A DNA stretch of 5,045 nt, from contig JBHGXV010000064.1 of assembly GCA_041920505.1 (NCBI GenBank), positions 1 through 5,045 on the forward strand, written 5' to 3'. Every line of letters begins with the position of its first letter. Position 1 is the stretch's first letter. The stretch is from JBHGXV01 sp041920505. Its GTDB lineage: Bacteria > Bacillota > Bacilli > Brevibacillales > Brevibacillaceae. The translations under genes and the position numbers were made by a program. Below are positions 1 through 5,045 of the stretch, piece by piece. The notes beneath the pieces are model-generated. The model was not told the DNA's origin. It ran no database searches and worked only from the letters and a program-made list of their open reading frames with translations.

Positions 1-592
1 CCGCGTGGCGCAGATGCAGCACCATCAGGTAGATCAGCGCGGCGGGAAACACCATCGCCGTCTCCCAGGCCAGGCTGATCATCGCGTCCGCCTTCACCAG
101 CTTTTTCGCCATACCGTACAAGGCGAAGGTAAGCGCGAGCAAGATCGACATCCACGGCACCGCGCCGTACTGGATCGTGATCAGCGACACGCCCACCGTT
201 GCAAGGGCAATCGCCGCCCACTGTCCGGCGTGCAGGCGTTCCTTGAGGAACAACACGCCAAACAAGACACTGAGCAGCGGGTTCATGTAATAGCCGAGGC
301 TGGTTTCAAGCACATGGCCGGCGTTGACCGCCCAGATGTAAATCAGCCAGTTGGAGGTGATGAACAGCGAACAAAACAGGAGCGCGAGCCGTTGCCGCTT
401 CCCTTCCATGGAAGCGAGCATCTTTCGCCAGCTTTTCGTCACCGACAGGACAATTCCGACGAAGACGAACGACCAGACAATGCGATGGGCCAGGATTTCC
501 CAGGCCGACATCGCCGTAAACAGCTTCCAGTACAGCGGCAGCATTCCCCAGGTGAGATAGGCCAAAACAGCGTACAGTATGCCTCGATTCAT
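1..592 (-). CDS. rarD: EamA/DMT-superfamily transporter RarD, 3' end beyond window
   Basis: Integral membrane transporter of the drug/metabolite superfamily, RarD type (named after the E. coli chloramphenicol-sensitive protein). The substrate is unknown. The visible part is 197 residues from an ATG at 592. RarD proteins are about 300 residues, so roughly the last 100, including most of the second EamA repeat, lie outside the window. Family signatures are clear: the N-terminus GILYAVLAYLTWGMLPLYWK (residues 4-23), EILAHRIVWS (32-41), and the block from SNWLIYIWAVN (80-90) through ETSLGYYMNPLLSVLFG (96-112) to LKERL (116-120). Hydrophobic helices alternate with short charged loops, as in this superfamily. 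The start is supported by AGAAGAGG at 601-608, 8 nt upstream. It lies 87 bp after the TRIC gene on the same strand with no clear terminator between, so co-transcription is plausible. The family call is firm; the substrate is not inferable. Confidence 0.93.
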   Translation of the reverse strand, partial: MNRGILYAVLAYLTWGMLPLYWKLFTAMSAWEILAHRIVWSFVFVGIVLSVTKSWRKMLASMEGKRQRLALLFCSLFITSNWLIYIWAVNAGHVLETSLGYYMNPLLSVLFGVLFLKERLHAGQWAAIALATVGVSLITIQYGAVPWMSILLALTFALYGMAKKLVKADAMISLAWETAMVFPAALIYLMVLHLRHA

Positions 593-679
593 GACAATAA
601 CCTCTTCTCTGCAAGAAGTAACGGAACAACACGGCCTGATGCTGACGCGCCGCATGTTGTCCTGGCCCGATGGCAGCGA

Positions 680-1321
680 TCATTGCGGGCGGCTGACCGC
701 TTCAGCGACCGTCTCGTGGATGACACTGCGTCTCGGCAGCCGCCAGTTGTAAGCGACGGACAGCATGCGCAGGACAATCACCAGCCCGCACAACAGATAG
801 AGCGACATCGAATCGTTTTTGTCGACCCAGCCCAGTCCGATCACCAGTCCGGCCAGCATCGCCCAAACGGCGTAAATTTCTTCCCGAAACACGAGCGGTT
901 TGCGGCTGGCCAGCACGTCGCGGATAATCCCACCGCCAATCCCCGGCAACACGGCGGCCACCACGACGGCACTAAGGGATAGCTTCATGTCGACGGCGTA
1001 CAAGGCCCCCTGGATGGAAAACGCCGACAGCCCGATGGCGTCAAACCACAGCAGCCACTTTTTCCACCAGCCGTTCCAGGGAATCCGCAGCCAAAACACC
1101 GCCAGGATGGCGATCAGCGCCACTTTCAGCAATCCGCCCTGCTCCCACAGGGTCGTGACGGGAAGACCGATCAACAGATTGCGGATCACCCCGCCGCCGA
1201 ACGCGGTCACCAGACCGAGGATGAGTACACCAATGATGTCGTATTCTTCTTCCATCGCGACCAGCGCGCCGCTCACGGCAAACGCGATCGTTCCCAGTAC
1301 GGTAAACACTTCCCACGCCAT
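680..1321 (-). CDS. TRIC cation channel / UPF0126 family membrane protein (YvgT/YicG-like)
   Basis: A 213-residue polytopic membrane protein of the bacterial trimeric intracellular cation (TRIC) channel family, formerly UPF0126. Members studied structurally form trimeric, mainly monovalent-cation channels; the physiological role in bacteria is unsettled. Two repeats are visible, each with the hallmark glycine motif: GGGVIRN at residues 42-48 and GGGIIRD at 129-135. Other family landmarks are AFAVSGALVAMEEEYDIIGV (13-32), FDAIGLSAFSIQGA (93-106) and RKPLVFREEIYA (140-151). About seven hydrophobic segments can be drawn, and the length matches the family. I chose the ATG at 1321 rather than the in-frame ATGs at 1390 or 1339. 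Family homology begins at MAWEVF, AAGGGTG (1330-1336) sits 8 nt upstream of 1321, and the -10 box at 1362-1367 would fall inside the longer version. The gene has its own promoter, and rarD follows it. The family is certain; the transported ion is inferred from the family only. Confidence 0.95.
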   Translation of the reverse strand: MAWEVFTVLGTIAFAVSGALVAMEEEYDIIGVLILGLVTAFGGGVIRNLLIGLPVTTLWEQGGLLKVALIAILAVFWLRIPWNGWWKKWLLWFDAIGLSAFSIQGALYAVDMKLSLSAVVVAAVLPGIGGGIIRDVLASRKPLVFREEIYAVWAMLAGLVIGLGWVDKNDSMSLYLLCGLVIVLRMLSVAYNWRLPRRSVIHETVAEAVSRPQ

Positions 1322-1329
1322 GTTGATTG

Positions 1330-1336
1330 CACCCTT
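1330..1336 (-). promoter_or_regulatory. Ribosome binding site deciding the TRIC start
   Basis: AAGGGTG on the minus strand lies 8 nt before the ATG at 1321. It falls inside the coding sequence of the longer in-frame alternatives, so it argues for the short start. Confidence 0.75.
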
Positions 1337-1361
1337 CATTATGTACTGTACTAAAGTAAGT

Positions 1362-1390
1362 ATTATATTCCTCTGTTCCCGATCGGGCAA
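1362..1390 (-). promoter_or_regulatory. Sigma-A-type promoter of the TRIC (-rarD) unit
   Basis: On the minus strand, a -35 box TTGCCC (1385-1390; 4 of 6 consensus bases) is separated by 17 bp from a perfect -10 TATAAT (1362-1367). Transcription should start near 1355, giving a leader of about 34 nt before the TRIC ATG. A perfect 10-bp palindrome CCCGATCGGG (1378-1387) overlaps the -35 box and the spacer and could bind a regulator. The assignment rests on sequence match and position only. Confidence 0.7.
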
Positions 1391-1410
1391 GATGGAATGT
1401 GTTTGTCAAC

Positions 1411-1456
1411 AAGAAAAAAGAGACAGCCACTCGGCCCGGCGGGCACAGATGGCTGT
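1411..1456 (-). terminator. Rho-independent terminator after the FAD oxidoreductase gene
   Basis: Read on the minus strand, ACAGCCA (1450-1456) pairs perfectly with TGGCTGT (1423-1429). An inner GCCC/GGGC stem lies between them. A run of six T's within CTTTTTTCTT (1411-1420) follows shortly after. The hairpin begins about 20 nt past the stop codon at 1476, the expected place, and separates the transporter/oxidoreductase operon from the TRIC promoter. Confidence 0.85.
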
Positions 1457-1475
1457 GTCAGTGCTTTGGCATTGG

Positions 1476-2906
1476 CTACAACTGGTTGATGATCTGGCGG
1501 GCGATCCACACTCCGGCCGCCCCAGCCTGCGCCAGGCCGCGGGTAATGCCCGCACCGTCGCCGCCGCAGTACAGTCCCTTGATCTCCGTTTCCAACGTCT
1601 CGCTCAACTTGGGACGGGCCGAGTAAAACTTGGCTTCCACGCCGTAGAACAGCGTGTGCTCCGACGCGATTCCCGGCGTCACCTTGTCGAGCGCCTCAAT
1701 CATTTCGATCAAGCTTTTCATCGTATTGTACGGCAGCACCAGACCAAGGTCGCCGGGCACCGCCTCTTTCAGCGTCGGTTCGATAAAGCCTTCCCGGATC
1801 CGGTTTTCGGTGGAACGGCGCCCGCGCATGATGTCGCCAAACTTTTGCACAATCACTCCGCCGTTGGACAGATCGTTCGCCCGTTTGCAAATTTCACGGG
1901 CGTACTCGTTCGGTTTGTCGAACGGCTCGGTGAATTTGTGGGAGACCAACAGCGCGAAGTTGGTGTTGGCCGAGCCCAACGCCGGGTCTTTGAACGAATG
2001 GCCGTTGGCCGCCATCACGCCGCTGTGGTTTTCCACCACGACATGTCCGGACGGATTGCTGCAAAACGTCCGCACCCGCGTGCCGACCGAGGTGTTGAAG
2101 ACGAATTTTCCTTCGTAAAGGTGCTCGTTGATCTCCCGCATGACCACGTCAGAGGTCTCGACGCGAACGCCGACGTCCACCTGGTTGTTGTACATTTTCA
2201 ATCGGCGCTTTTTCAGGATGTCGGTCAGCCATGCCGATCCGTCTCGCCCCGGCGCGATGATCACGCGGTCGCTGAAAAATTCCTCGCCGCTTGCGAGCAA
2301 AACCCCCCGCACATGGTGAACGCCGTCTCGCTTGACGGTGAGAATGTCCGCCACTTCGGTCTCAAACCGCATCTCGATGCGGCTGTCCAAATATTCGTAA
2401 ATCGACTGCAAGATCTCCAGATTCTGCTCCGTGCCCAGGTGGCGCACCCGGGCGCGCAACAGTTTCAATCCCGCCGCGTAGGCACGCTGCTCGATCTGCT
2501 TGATCACCTCGGTGGTCGGGTCGGTGATCGCGGACGTTGCCCCGTGCTTTAAGTTGATGCTGTCCACGTACGTGATCAGCTCCAGCACCTTGGACGGGCT
2601 GAGGTAATCGGTCAGCCATCCGCCGAACTCGGTGGTGATGTTAAACTTCCCGTCGCTGTAAGCACCGGCTCCGCCGAACCCGCTGGTAATGGAACAGGCG
2701 GGCAGACAGCCGGCGTACGCCTTTTTCCCGGCGGGCGGCGGACATCGTTTGATTTTTTCTTGCAGGATCGGACACTGGCGCGAATAGATGTCGTGTCCCT
2801 TGTCAATCAACAGCACACGCAGATGCGGCGCTTTCAGGGTGATTTCGTAGCTGGCAAAAATACCGGCCGGCCCGGCACCGACAATGATCACATCGTATGT
2901 GCTCAT
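1476..2906 (-). CDS. COG2509-type NAD(P)/FAD-dependent oxidoreductase
   Basis: A 476-residue flavoprotein with no signal peptide, so probably cytoplasmic. The N-terminal Rossmann dinucleotide motif GAGPAG is at residues 10-15 after a DVIIV strand, with an acidic residue after the second strand (LLIDKG, 32-37). A cysteine-rich segment follows, with Cys45, 55, 67 and 71. It leads into GFGGAGAYSDGKFN (76-89), a hallmark of the uncharacterised FAD-dependent dehydrogenase group COG2509. Other landmarks are APGRDGSAW (218-226) and the C-terminal FAD-contacting block YCGGDGAGITRGLAQAGAAG (446-465). The substrate is unknown. The ATG at 2906 is chosen because TAAGGAGG lies 6 nt upstream and the Rossmann fold starts right there. 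The same frame stays open upstream to 3656, but that part overlaps the transporter gene. It is the second gene of a tightly packed pair with the EamA transporter and is followed by a terminator. The fold and family are secure; the reaction is not. Confidence 0.93.
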   Translation of the reverse strand: MSTYDVIIVGAGPAGIFASYEITLKAPHLRVLLIDKGHDIYSRQCPILQEKIKRCPPPAGKKAYAGCLPACSITSGFGGAGAYSDGKFNITTEFGGWLTDYLSPSKVLELITYVDSINLKHGATSAITDPTTEVIKQIEQRAYAAGLKLLRARVRHLGTEQNLEILQSIYEYLDSRIEMRFETEVADILTVKRDGVHHVRGVLLASGEEFFSDRVIIAPGRDGSAWLTDILKKRRLKMYNNQVDVGVRVETSDVVMREINEHLYEGKFVFNTSVGTRVRTFCSNPSGHVVVENHSGVMAANGHSFKDPALGSANTNFALLVSHKFTEPFDKPNEYAREICKRANDLSNGGVIVQKFGDIMRGRRSTENRIREGFIEPTLKEAVPGDLGLVLPYNTMKSLIEMIEALDKVTPGIASEHTLFYGVEAKFYSARPKLSETLETEIKGLYCGGDGAGITRGLAQAGAAGVWIARQIINQL

Positions 2907-2912
2907 CTGATT

Positions 2913-2920
2913 CCTCCTTA
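2913..2920 (-). promoter_or_regulatory. Shine-Dalgarno fused to the upstream stop codon (coupling site)
   Basis: TAAGGAGG on the minus strand serves as both the transporter's TAA stop (2918-2920) and the oxidoreductase's ribosome binding site, 6 nt before its ATG at 2906. Ribosomes finishing the first gene would sit directly over the second start, the usual layout for translational coupling. Confidence 0.85.
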
Positions 2921-3820
2921 CCCTGCCTGCTGTTGTTCTTGGTACGGCTGCTTTTCCAGACGGATTTCGGCGACGACGATCCCGGCGAGAATCAGGGCCA
3001 CTCCGGCCCACTGCACCGGTGTGACGTGTTCTTGCAGGATCACGTACGAAAGCAGTGTGGCCGTCGGCAACTCGGCGGAACCCAGAATGGTCGCTAGGCC
3101 GCTGCCGATGCGCGGAACGCCGTAGGTGAATGAGAGATTGGGAAAGACGATGCCGAACACGGCGAGCAGCAGGCCCCATTTCCACAGCCCGGCGCCAAGC
3201 GAGCCGTCCACCAGAAAGACGGGCGGAAAGACCATGCAAACCATCAAAAAAGAACCCAGGCTGAGCGCCAGGCTGCGCATCCACGGATTCACCGAAAGCG
3301 CCAGCCGGCCGCTGGCCATAATGAACGCGGCATAGGTGACGGCGGAAAGCAAGCCGAGCAGAATGCCCATCCAGGAGACGCGCATCGCCTCGTCGGCGAA
3401 CAGGTTGGCGGACAAGATCGTCCCGGCCAAAAGCAGCACCAGCGACACCAGTTTCGCCGTCGAAGGCCGCTTTTTCTCCAGCAACGATTCGGCCAGCACG
3501 CCGATCCAGGTAAACTGGAACAACAACACGATCCCAAGCGAAGCCGGGATATAGGTGAGCGACGAATAGTAAAACACCCCGGTCAGGCCGACGAACGCGC
3601 CGACGCCAAGGAGCGCCAGCCACTGCCTTGGGCTCACCGGCCCCCACTGCTTGCACGCGAGGGTCAGCACGAGCAACAACAAGGCGCCAAACAGCCCCTG
3701 ACTGCCGGTTACTCCGCCCGGGTCAAAGCCGTCCGCGTACGCCAGTTTGACTATGGTGGACAAAATCCCGTAACTGCACGCGCCGGCAAGCACCAGCAGT
3801 GCCGATTTCCAACGATCCAT
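2918..3820 (-). CDS. EamA/DMT-superfamily transporter
   Basis: A 300-residue membrane transporter with the two-repeat EamA architecture (roughly residues 6-140 and 150-287) and about ten hydrophobic helices. Recognisable parts are the first helix with ACSYGILSTIVKLAY (14-28), the end of repeat 1 with YYSSLTYIPASLGIVLLFQF (84-103) and a charged ESLLEKKRPS loop (111-120), and the repeat 2 terminus EHVTPVQWAGVALILAGIVV (264-283). The tail is Gln/Glu-rich and cytoplasmic in character. Family members move small metabolites or drugs; the substrate cannot be read from sequence. I chose the ATG at 3820: GAGGAGG (3828-3834) lies 7 nt upstream, and the first helix starts immediately. An in-frame extension to 3907 would cover the promoter and shows no membrane or conserved sequence. 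It is the first gene of an operon with the FAD oxidoreductase, 11 nt apart, which suggests their functions are linked. It is only distantly similar to the RarD gene at the left edge. Confidence 0.93.
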   Translation of the reverse strand: MDRWKSALLVLAGACSYGILSTIVKLAYADGFDPGGVTGSQGLFGALLLLVLTLACKQWGPVSPRQWLALLGVGAFVGLTGVFYYSSLTYIPASLGIVLLFQFTWIGVLAESLLEKKRPSTAKLVSLVLLLAGTILSANLFADEAMRVSWMGILLGLLSAVTYAAFIMASGRLALSVNPWMRSLALSLGSFLMVCMVFPPVFLVDGSLGAGLWKWGLLLAVFGIVFPNLSFTYGVPRIGSGLATILGSAELPTATLLSYVILQEHVTPVQWAGVALILAGIVVAEIRLEKQPYQEQQQAG

Positions 3821-3842
3821 GTTAACGCCTCCTCGCCCCCCT

Positions 3843-3870
3843 ATTATACCTGCCGCAGGCATTTTGGCAA
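3843..3870 (-). promoter_or_regulatory. Sigma-A-type promoter of the EamA-oxidoreductase operon
   Basis: On the minus strand, TTGCCA (3865-3870; 5 of 6 consensus bases) is separated by 16 bp from a perfect TATAAT (3843-3848). Only 21 nt separate the -10 box from the ATG at 3820. The transcript therefore probably starts a few bases before the GAGGAGG ribosome site, leaving a leader of about 15 nt. The spacer contains the dyad CCTGC-N-GCAGG (3849-3859), a possible operator. Confidence 0.78.
3849..3859. promoter_or_regulatory. Candidate operator: palindrome within promoter spacer
   Basis: An 11-bp dyad with perfect 5-bp arms, CCTGC-C-GCAGG, fills most of the 16-bp spacer between the -35 and -10 boxes. 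A bound dimeric repressor there would block RNA polymerase, and a MerR-type activator could also act there. The arms are short, so chance is possible. No second copy is apparent elsewhere in the window. Confidence 0.35.
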
Positions 3871-3949
3871 CCGGACGAATCGCGTGTTCTATGCTGCCGA
3901 CCATCACTGTTTTGGATAATCATTCAGGAAAATAAAATGCGTTTGATGA

Positions 3950-4867
3950 TTAAAATCTTTTCTTGATCGGAATATAGAGATCAACCTTCGCTTTTCCTTC
4001 CGGGTCATCGTATGGGTTGTTCATACAAAATTCAAGACAGTGCCTGTCGTCGGGGTCAAAGTCACTGTTTGGAAACCACTGACCGTAAATGCTTTGATAG
4101 GCTATGGCTAATTTATCGACTGTGTCATAGAACTGGTATAATGCATACAGTCCACCTTGTATATGTTTAAAAGACATTTCAGGATGATTTTCTGCATGGA
4201 AATCATGAGGAATCGTAACACAAGCATCATAACGACAAGCGTATTCATCTGTTACATGAGGATCATCCAAAGAAATTCCGATAAAATTCTGTTCGGGTGG
4301 CAACAGATTGTTCTTCGCCGCCCAAGAACTGAGTTTCCTCCACGCTTCAAATGCGTCCAAATAACTTCCAACATGCCTGACAAAAGCGACCTTATAATCT
4401 GGAAGTTCCTTTATCACAATATTCATCTCCCAAATCCTCCTTAAAAAGTCAGTGGTTTCCCTTTTATCGTAATTAGAAGGATTGGCTGATTCCTCTTGCA
4501 TATTGCTAATGAATACCGGATTATTGCGATTATTTCTTGCGTTTTTTCTTACTTCACTCGGAGTCGCGTTAAAATGTTTCTTAAATGCCGAATAAAAGCT
4601 AGAAACAGATTCAAAACCACACAATGTTGATATTTCGAGAATGGTTTTCTTTGTTTCGGCCAAGTACGTTACTGATCTCTCTAAACGTTTTTGAGTAACA
4701 TAAGCCATCGGCGTCTTACCCATCAACGATGTGAATATTCTTGAAAAATGATACTTTGAAAAGTTGGAAATTCCGGCCAGTCTATCAAGATCCATTTTTT
4801 GATCAATATGTTGTTCAATATAAGTGATTACATCTTTAATCCTGTCCAAGTAGTCATTATTCATCAT
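3950..4867 (-). CDS. AraC-family regulator with C-terminal GyrI-like effector domain
   Basis: A 305-residue regulator with Rob-like order: DNA-binding part first, ligand-binding part second. Residues 10-108 form the double helix-turn-helix AraC domain. The first HTH is around LDRLAGISNFSKYHFSRIF (27-45), and the second carries the family signature GFESVSSFYSAFKKHFNATP (84-103). A polar, Asn-rich linker (about 109-147) joins it to a GyrI-like/AraC effector-binding domain (148-305). That domain has the typical opening VIKELPDYKVAFVRHVGSY (151-169), a CLEFCMNNPYDDPE segment (277-290) with a candidate ligand-contacting Glu279, and the ending VDLYIPIKK (295-303). Such domains bind amphipathic or cationic small molecules. 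The start is ambiguous by one codon: AGAGGG (4872-4877) is 4 nt from the ATG at 4867 and 7 nt from the ATG at 4864, so the latter has the better spacing. I found no convincing promoter. The gene is much more AT-rich than its neighbours. It may control the adjacent transporter operon (inference). Confidence 0.93.
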   Translation of the reverse strand: MMNNDYLDRIKDVITYIEQHIDQKMDLDRLAGISNFSKYHFSRIFTSLMGKTPMAYVTQKRLERSVTYLAETKKTILEISTLCGFESVSSFYSAFKKHFNATPSEVRKNARNNRNNPVFISNMQEESANPSNYDKRETTDFLRRIWEMNIVIKELPDYKVAFVRHVGSYLDAFEAWRKLSSWAAKNNLLPPEQNFIGISLDDPHVTDEYACRYDACVTIPHDFHAENHPEMSFKHIQGGLYALYQFYDTVDKLAIAYQSIYGQWFPNSDFDPDDRHCLEFCMNNPYDDPEGKAKVDLYIPIKKRF

Positions 4868-4958
4868 TAGACCCTCTCAACAATTTCTGCAACGCCATAC
4901 ACGTATTCGTGAAGATAAACGGAATATCCTCCAACAAATACCTACACCCCGATCCCCC
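4868..4958. other. AraC upstream region, no gene seen
   Basis: This non-coding stretch holds the regulator's ribosome site and presumably its promoter, but no clean -35/-10 pair could be assigned. A short dyad CACG-TATT-CGTG (4900-4911) lies about 35 bp upstream of the start and could be an autoregulatory site; the arms are only 4 bp. Confidence 0.35.
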
Positions 4959-5019
4959 GACAAAAAAAGCAGGGGTCTGTCCCTCGGTCGTTAGACTTTT
5001 GGGACAGACCCTTTTTGTC
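4959..5019. repeat. Long palindromic hairpin: terminator or mobile-element remnant
   Basis: GGGTCTGTCCC (4973-4983) and GGGACAGACCC (5001-5011) form a perfect 11-bp inverted repeat around a 17-nt loop. Outside these arms, GACAAAAA (4959-4966) and TTTTTGTC (5012-5019) are also perfectly complementary; a 6-nt insertion on the left side offsets them. Read on the plus strand, the stem is followed directly by five T's. Read on the minus strand, it is followed by CTGC and seven T's, so it could terminate transcription from either side. No plus-strand gene in the window needs it; a minus-strand gene beyond the right edge might. The arm sequence also resembles terminal repeats or hairpins of transposon-related elements (recollection, not searched). 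Confidence 0.75.
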
Positions 5020-5045
5020 TAGTGCCTGATAATCCCTTCAAACGA

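Noticed and set aside
626..660. An inverted repeat ACAACA/TGTTGT with an inner CGG/CCG pair between TRIC and rarD
   Set aside because: On the minus strand it has no T-run after it and a long loop, so it is not a convincing terminator or attenuator.
5..982. A 325-codon open frame on the plus strand
   Set aside because: It is antisense to rarD and TRIC, extremely rich in Gln, His and Arg, and runs through both genes and their intergenic gap. It is a shadow frame.
1404..1409. A perfect TTGACA on the minus strand upstream of the TRIC gene
   Set aside because: It is 36 bp from the TATAAT at 1362-1367, about twice the workable spacing. TTGCCC at 1385-1390 has the correct 17-bp spacing.
900..2552. 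A 550-codon open frame on the plus strand
   Set aside because: It lies antisense to the FAD oxidoreductase and TRIC genes, reads as Arg/His/Pro-rich low-quality protein and has no recognisable domain. Long antisense frames are expected in GC-rich DNA.
2907..3656. A 250-codon upstream extension of the FAD oxidoreductase frame (possible fusion)
   Set aside because: It overlaps the EamA transporter in another frame, its translation is Arg-rich with no domain, and a strong ribosome site places the real start at 2906.
3821..3907. A 29-codon N-terminal extension of the EamA transporter
   Set aside because: The region contains the -35/-10 promoter and the ribosome site, and its translation has no transporter-like sequence.
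3917..3952. A 7-bp inverted repeat TAATCAT/ATGATTA overlapping the AraC stop codon
   Set aside because: The stem is purely AT-dominated with a 22-nt loop and no following T-run. It is too weak to call a terminator.
5019..5045. A short minus-strand frame entering from the right edge and ending in TAG at 5019
   Set aside because: Only eight codons are visible, and another frame is also open there. It could be the end of a neighbouring gene, but nothing can be recognised.
1..5045. A search for CRISPR arrays, tRNA or rRNA genes, riboswitches, toxin-antitoxin pairs or defence genes
   Set aside because: I saw no regularly spaced repeats, no structured RNA signatures and no such protein families. 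The leaders of the genes are too short for known riboswitches.

Overview
The window looks like an ordinary chromosomal stretch from a GC-rich member of the Bacillota. The Paenibacillaceae/Brevibacillus type is my best guess. The reasons are strong GGAGG-type ribosome binding sites, sigma-A-like promoters with perfect TATAAT -10 boxes, a classic hairpin plus T-run terminator, and protein families common in that group. Assigning a genus would need a database search. All five genes lie on the minus strand, so transcription runs from high to low coordinates.

From right to left, positions 4868-5045 contain no complete gene. They hold a striking hairpin with perfect 11-bp arms (4973-4983 / 5001-5011), which could be a terminator or a mobile-element remnant. 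Next is an AT-rich gene for an AraC-family regulator with a C-terminal GyrI-like ligand-binding domain (3950-4867). A 129-bp gap follows, carrying a good promoter. That promoter drives a two-gene operon: an EamA-family (DMT superfamily) membrane transporter (2918-3820) and a COG2509-type FAD-dependent oxidoreductase (1476-2906). The transporter's stop codon is fused to the oxidoreductase's Shine-Dalgarno sequence, so the pair is probably translationally coupled. A rho-independent terminator (1411-1456) closes the operon.

A second promoter just beyond that terminator drives a TRIC/UPF0126 membrane protein gene (680-1321). It is followed by a second DMT transporter, the RarD-type gene, whose 3' end runs off the left edge (1-592).

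Functionally this is a membrane-transport neighbourhood: two drug/metabolite-type exporters, one putative cation channel, one flavoprotein of unknown substrate and one effector-binding regulator. The regulator is much more AT-rich than its neighbours and may have a separate history. I see no CRISPR array, rRNA or tRNA, no intact transposase and no obvious defence system. The most interesting items are the transporter/flavoprotein coupling with a cysteine-rich FAD domain, the palindromes embedded in both promoters, and the right-edge hairpin.
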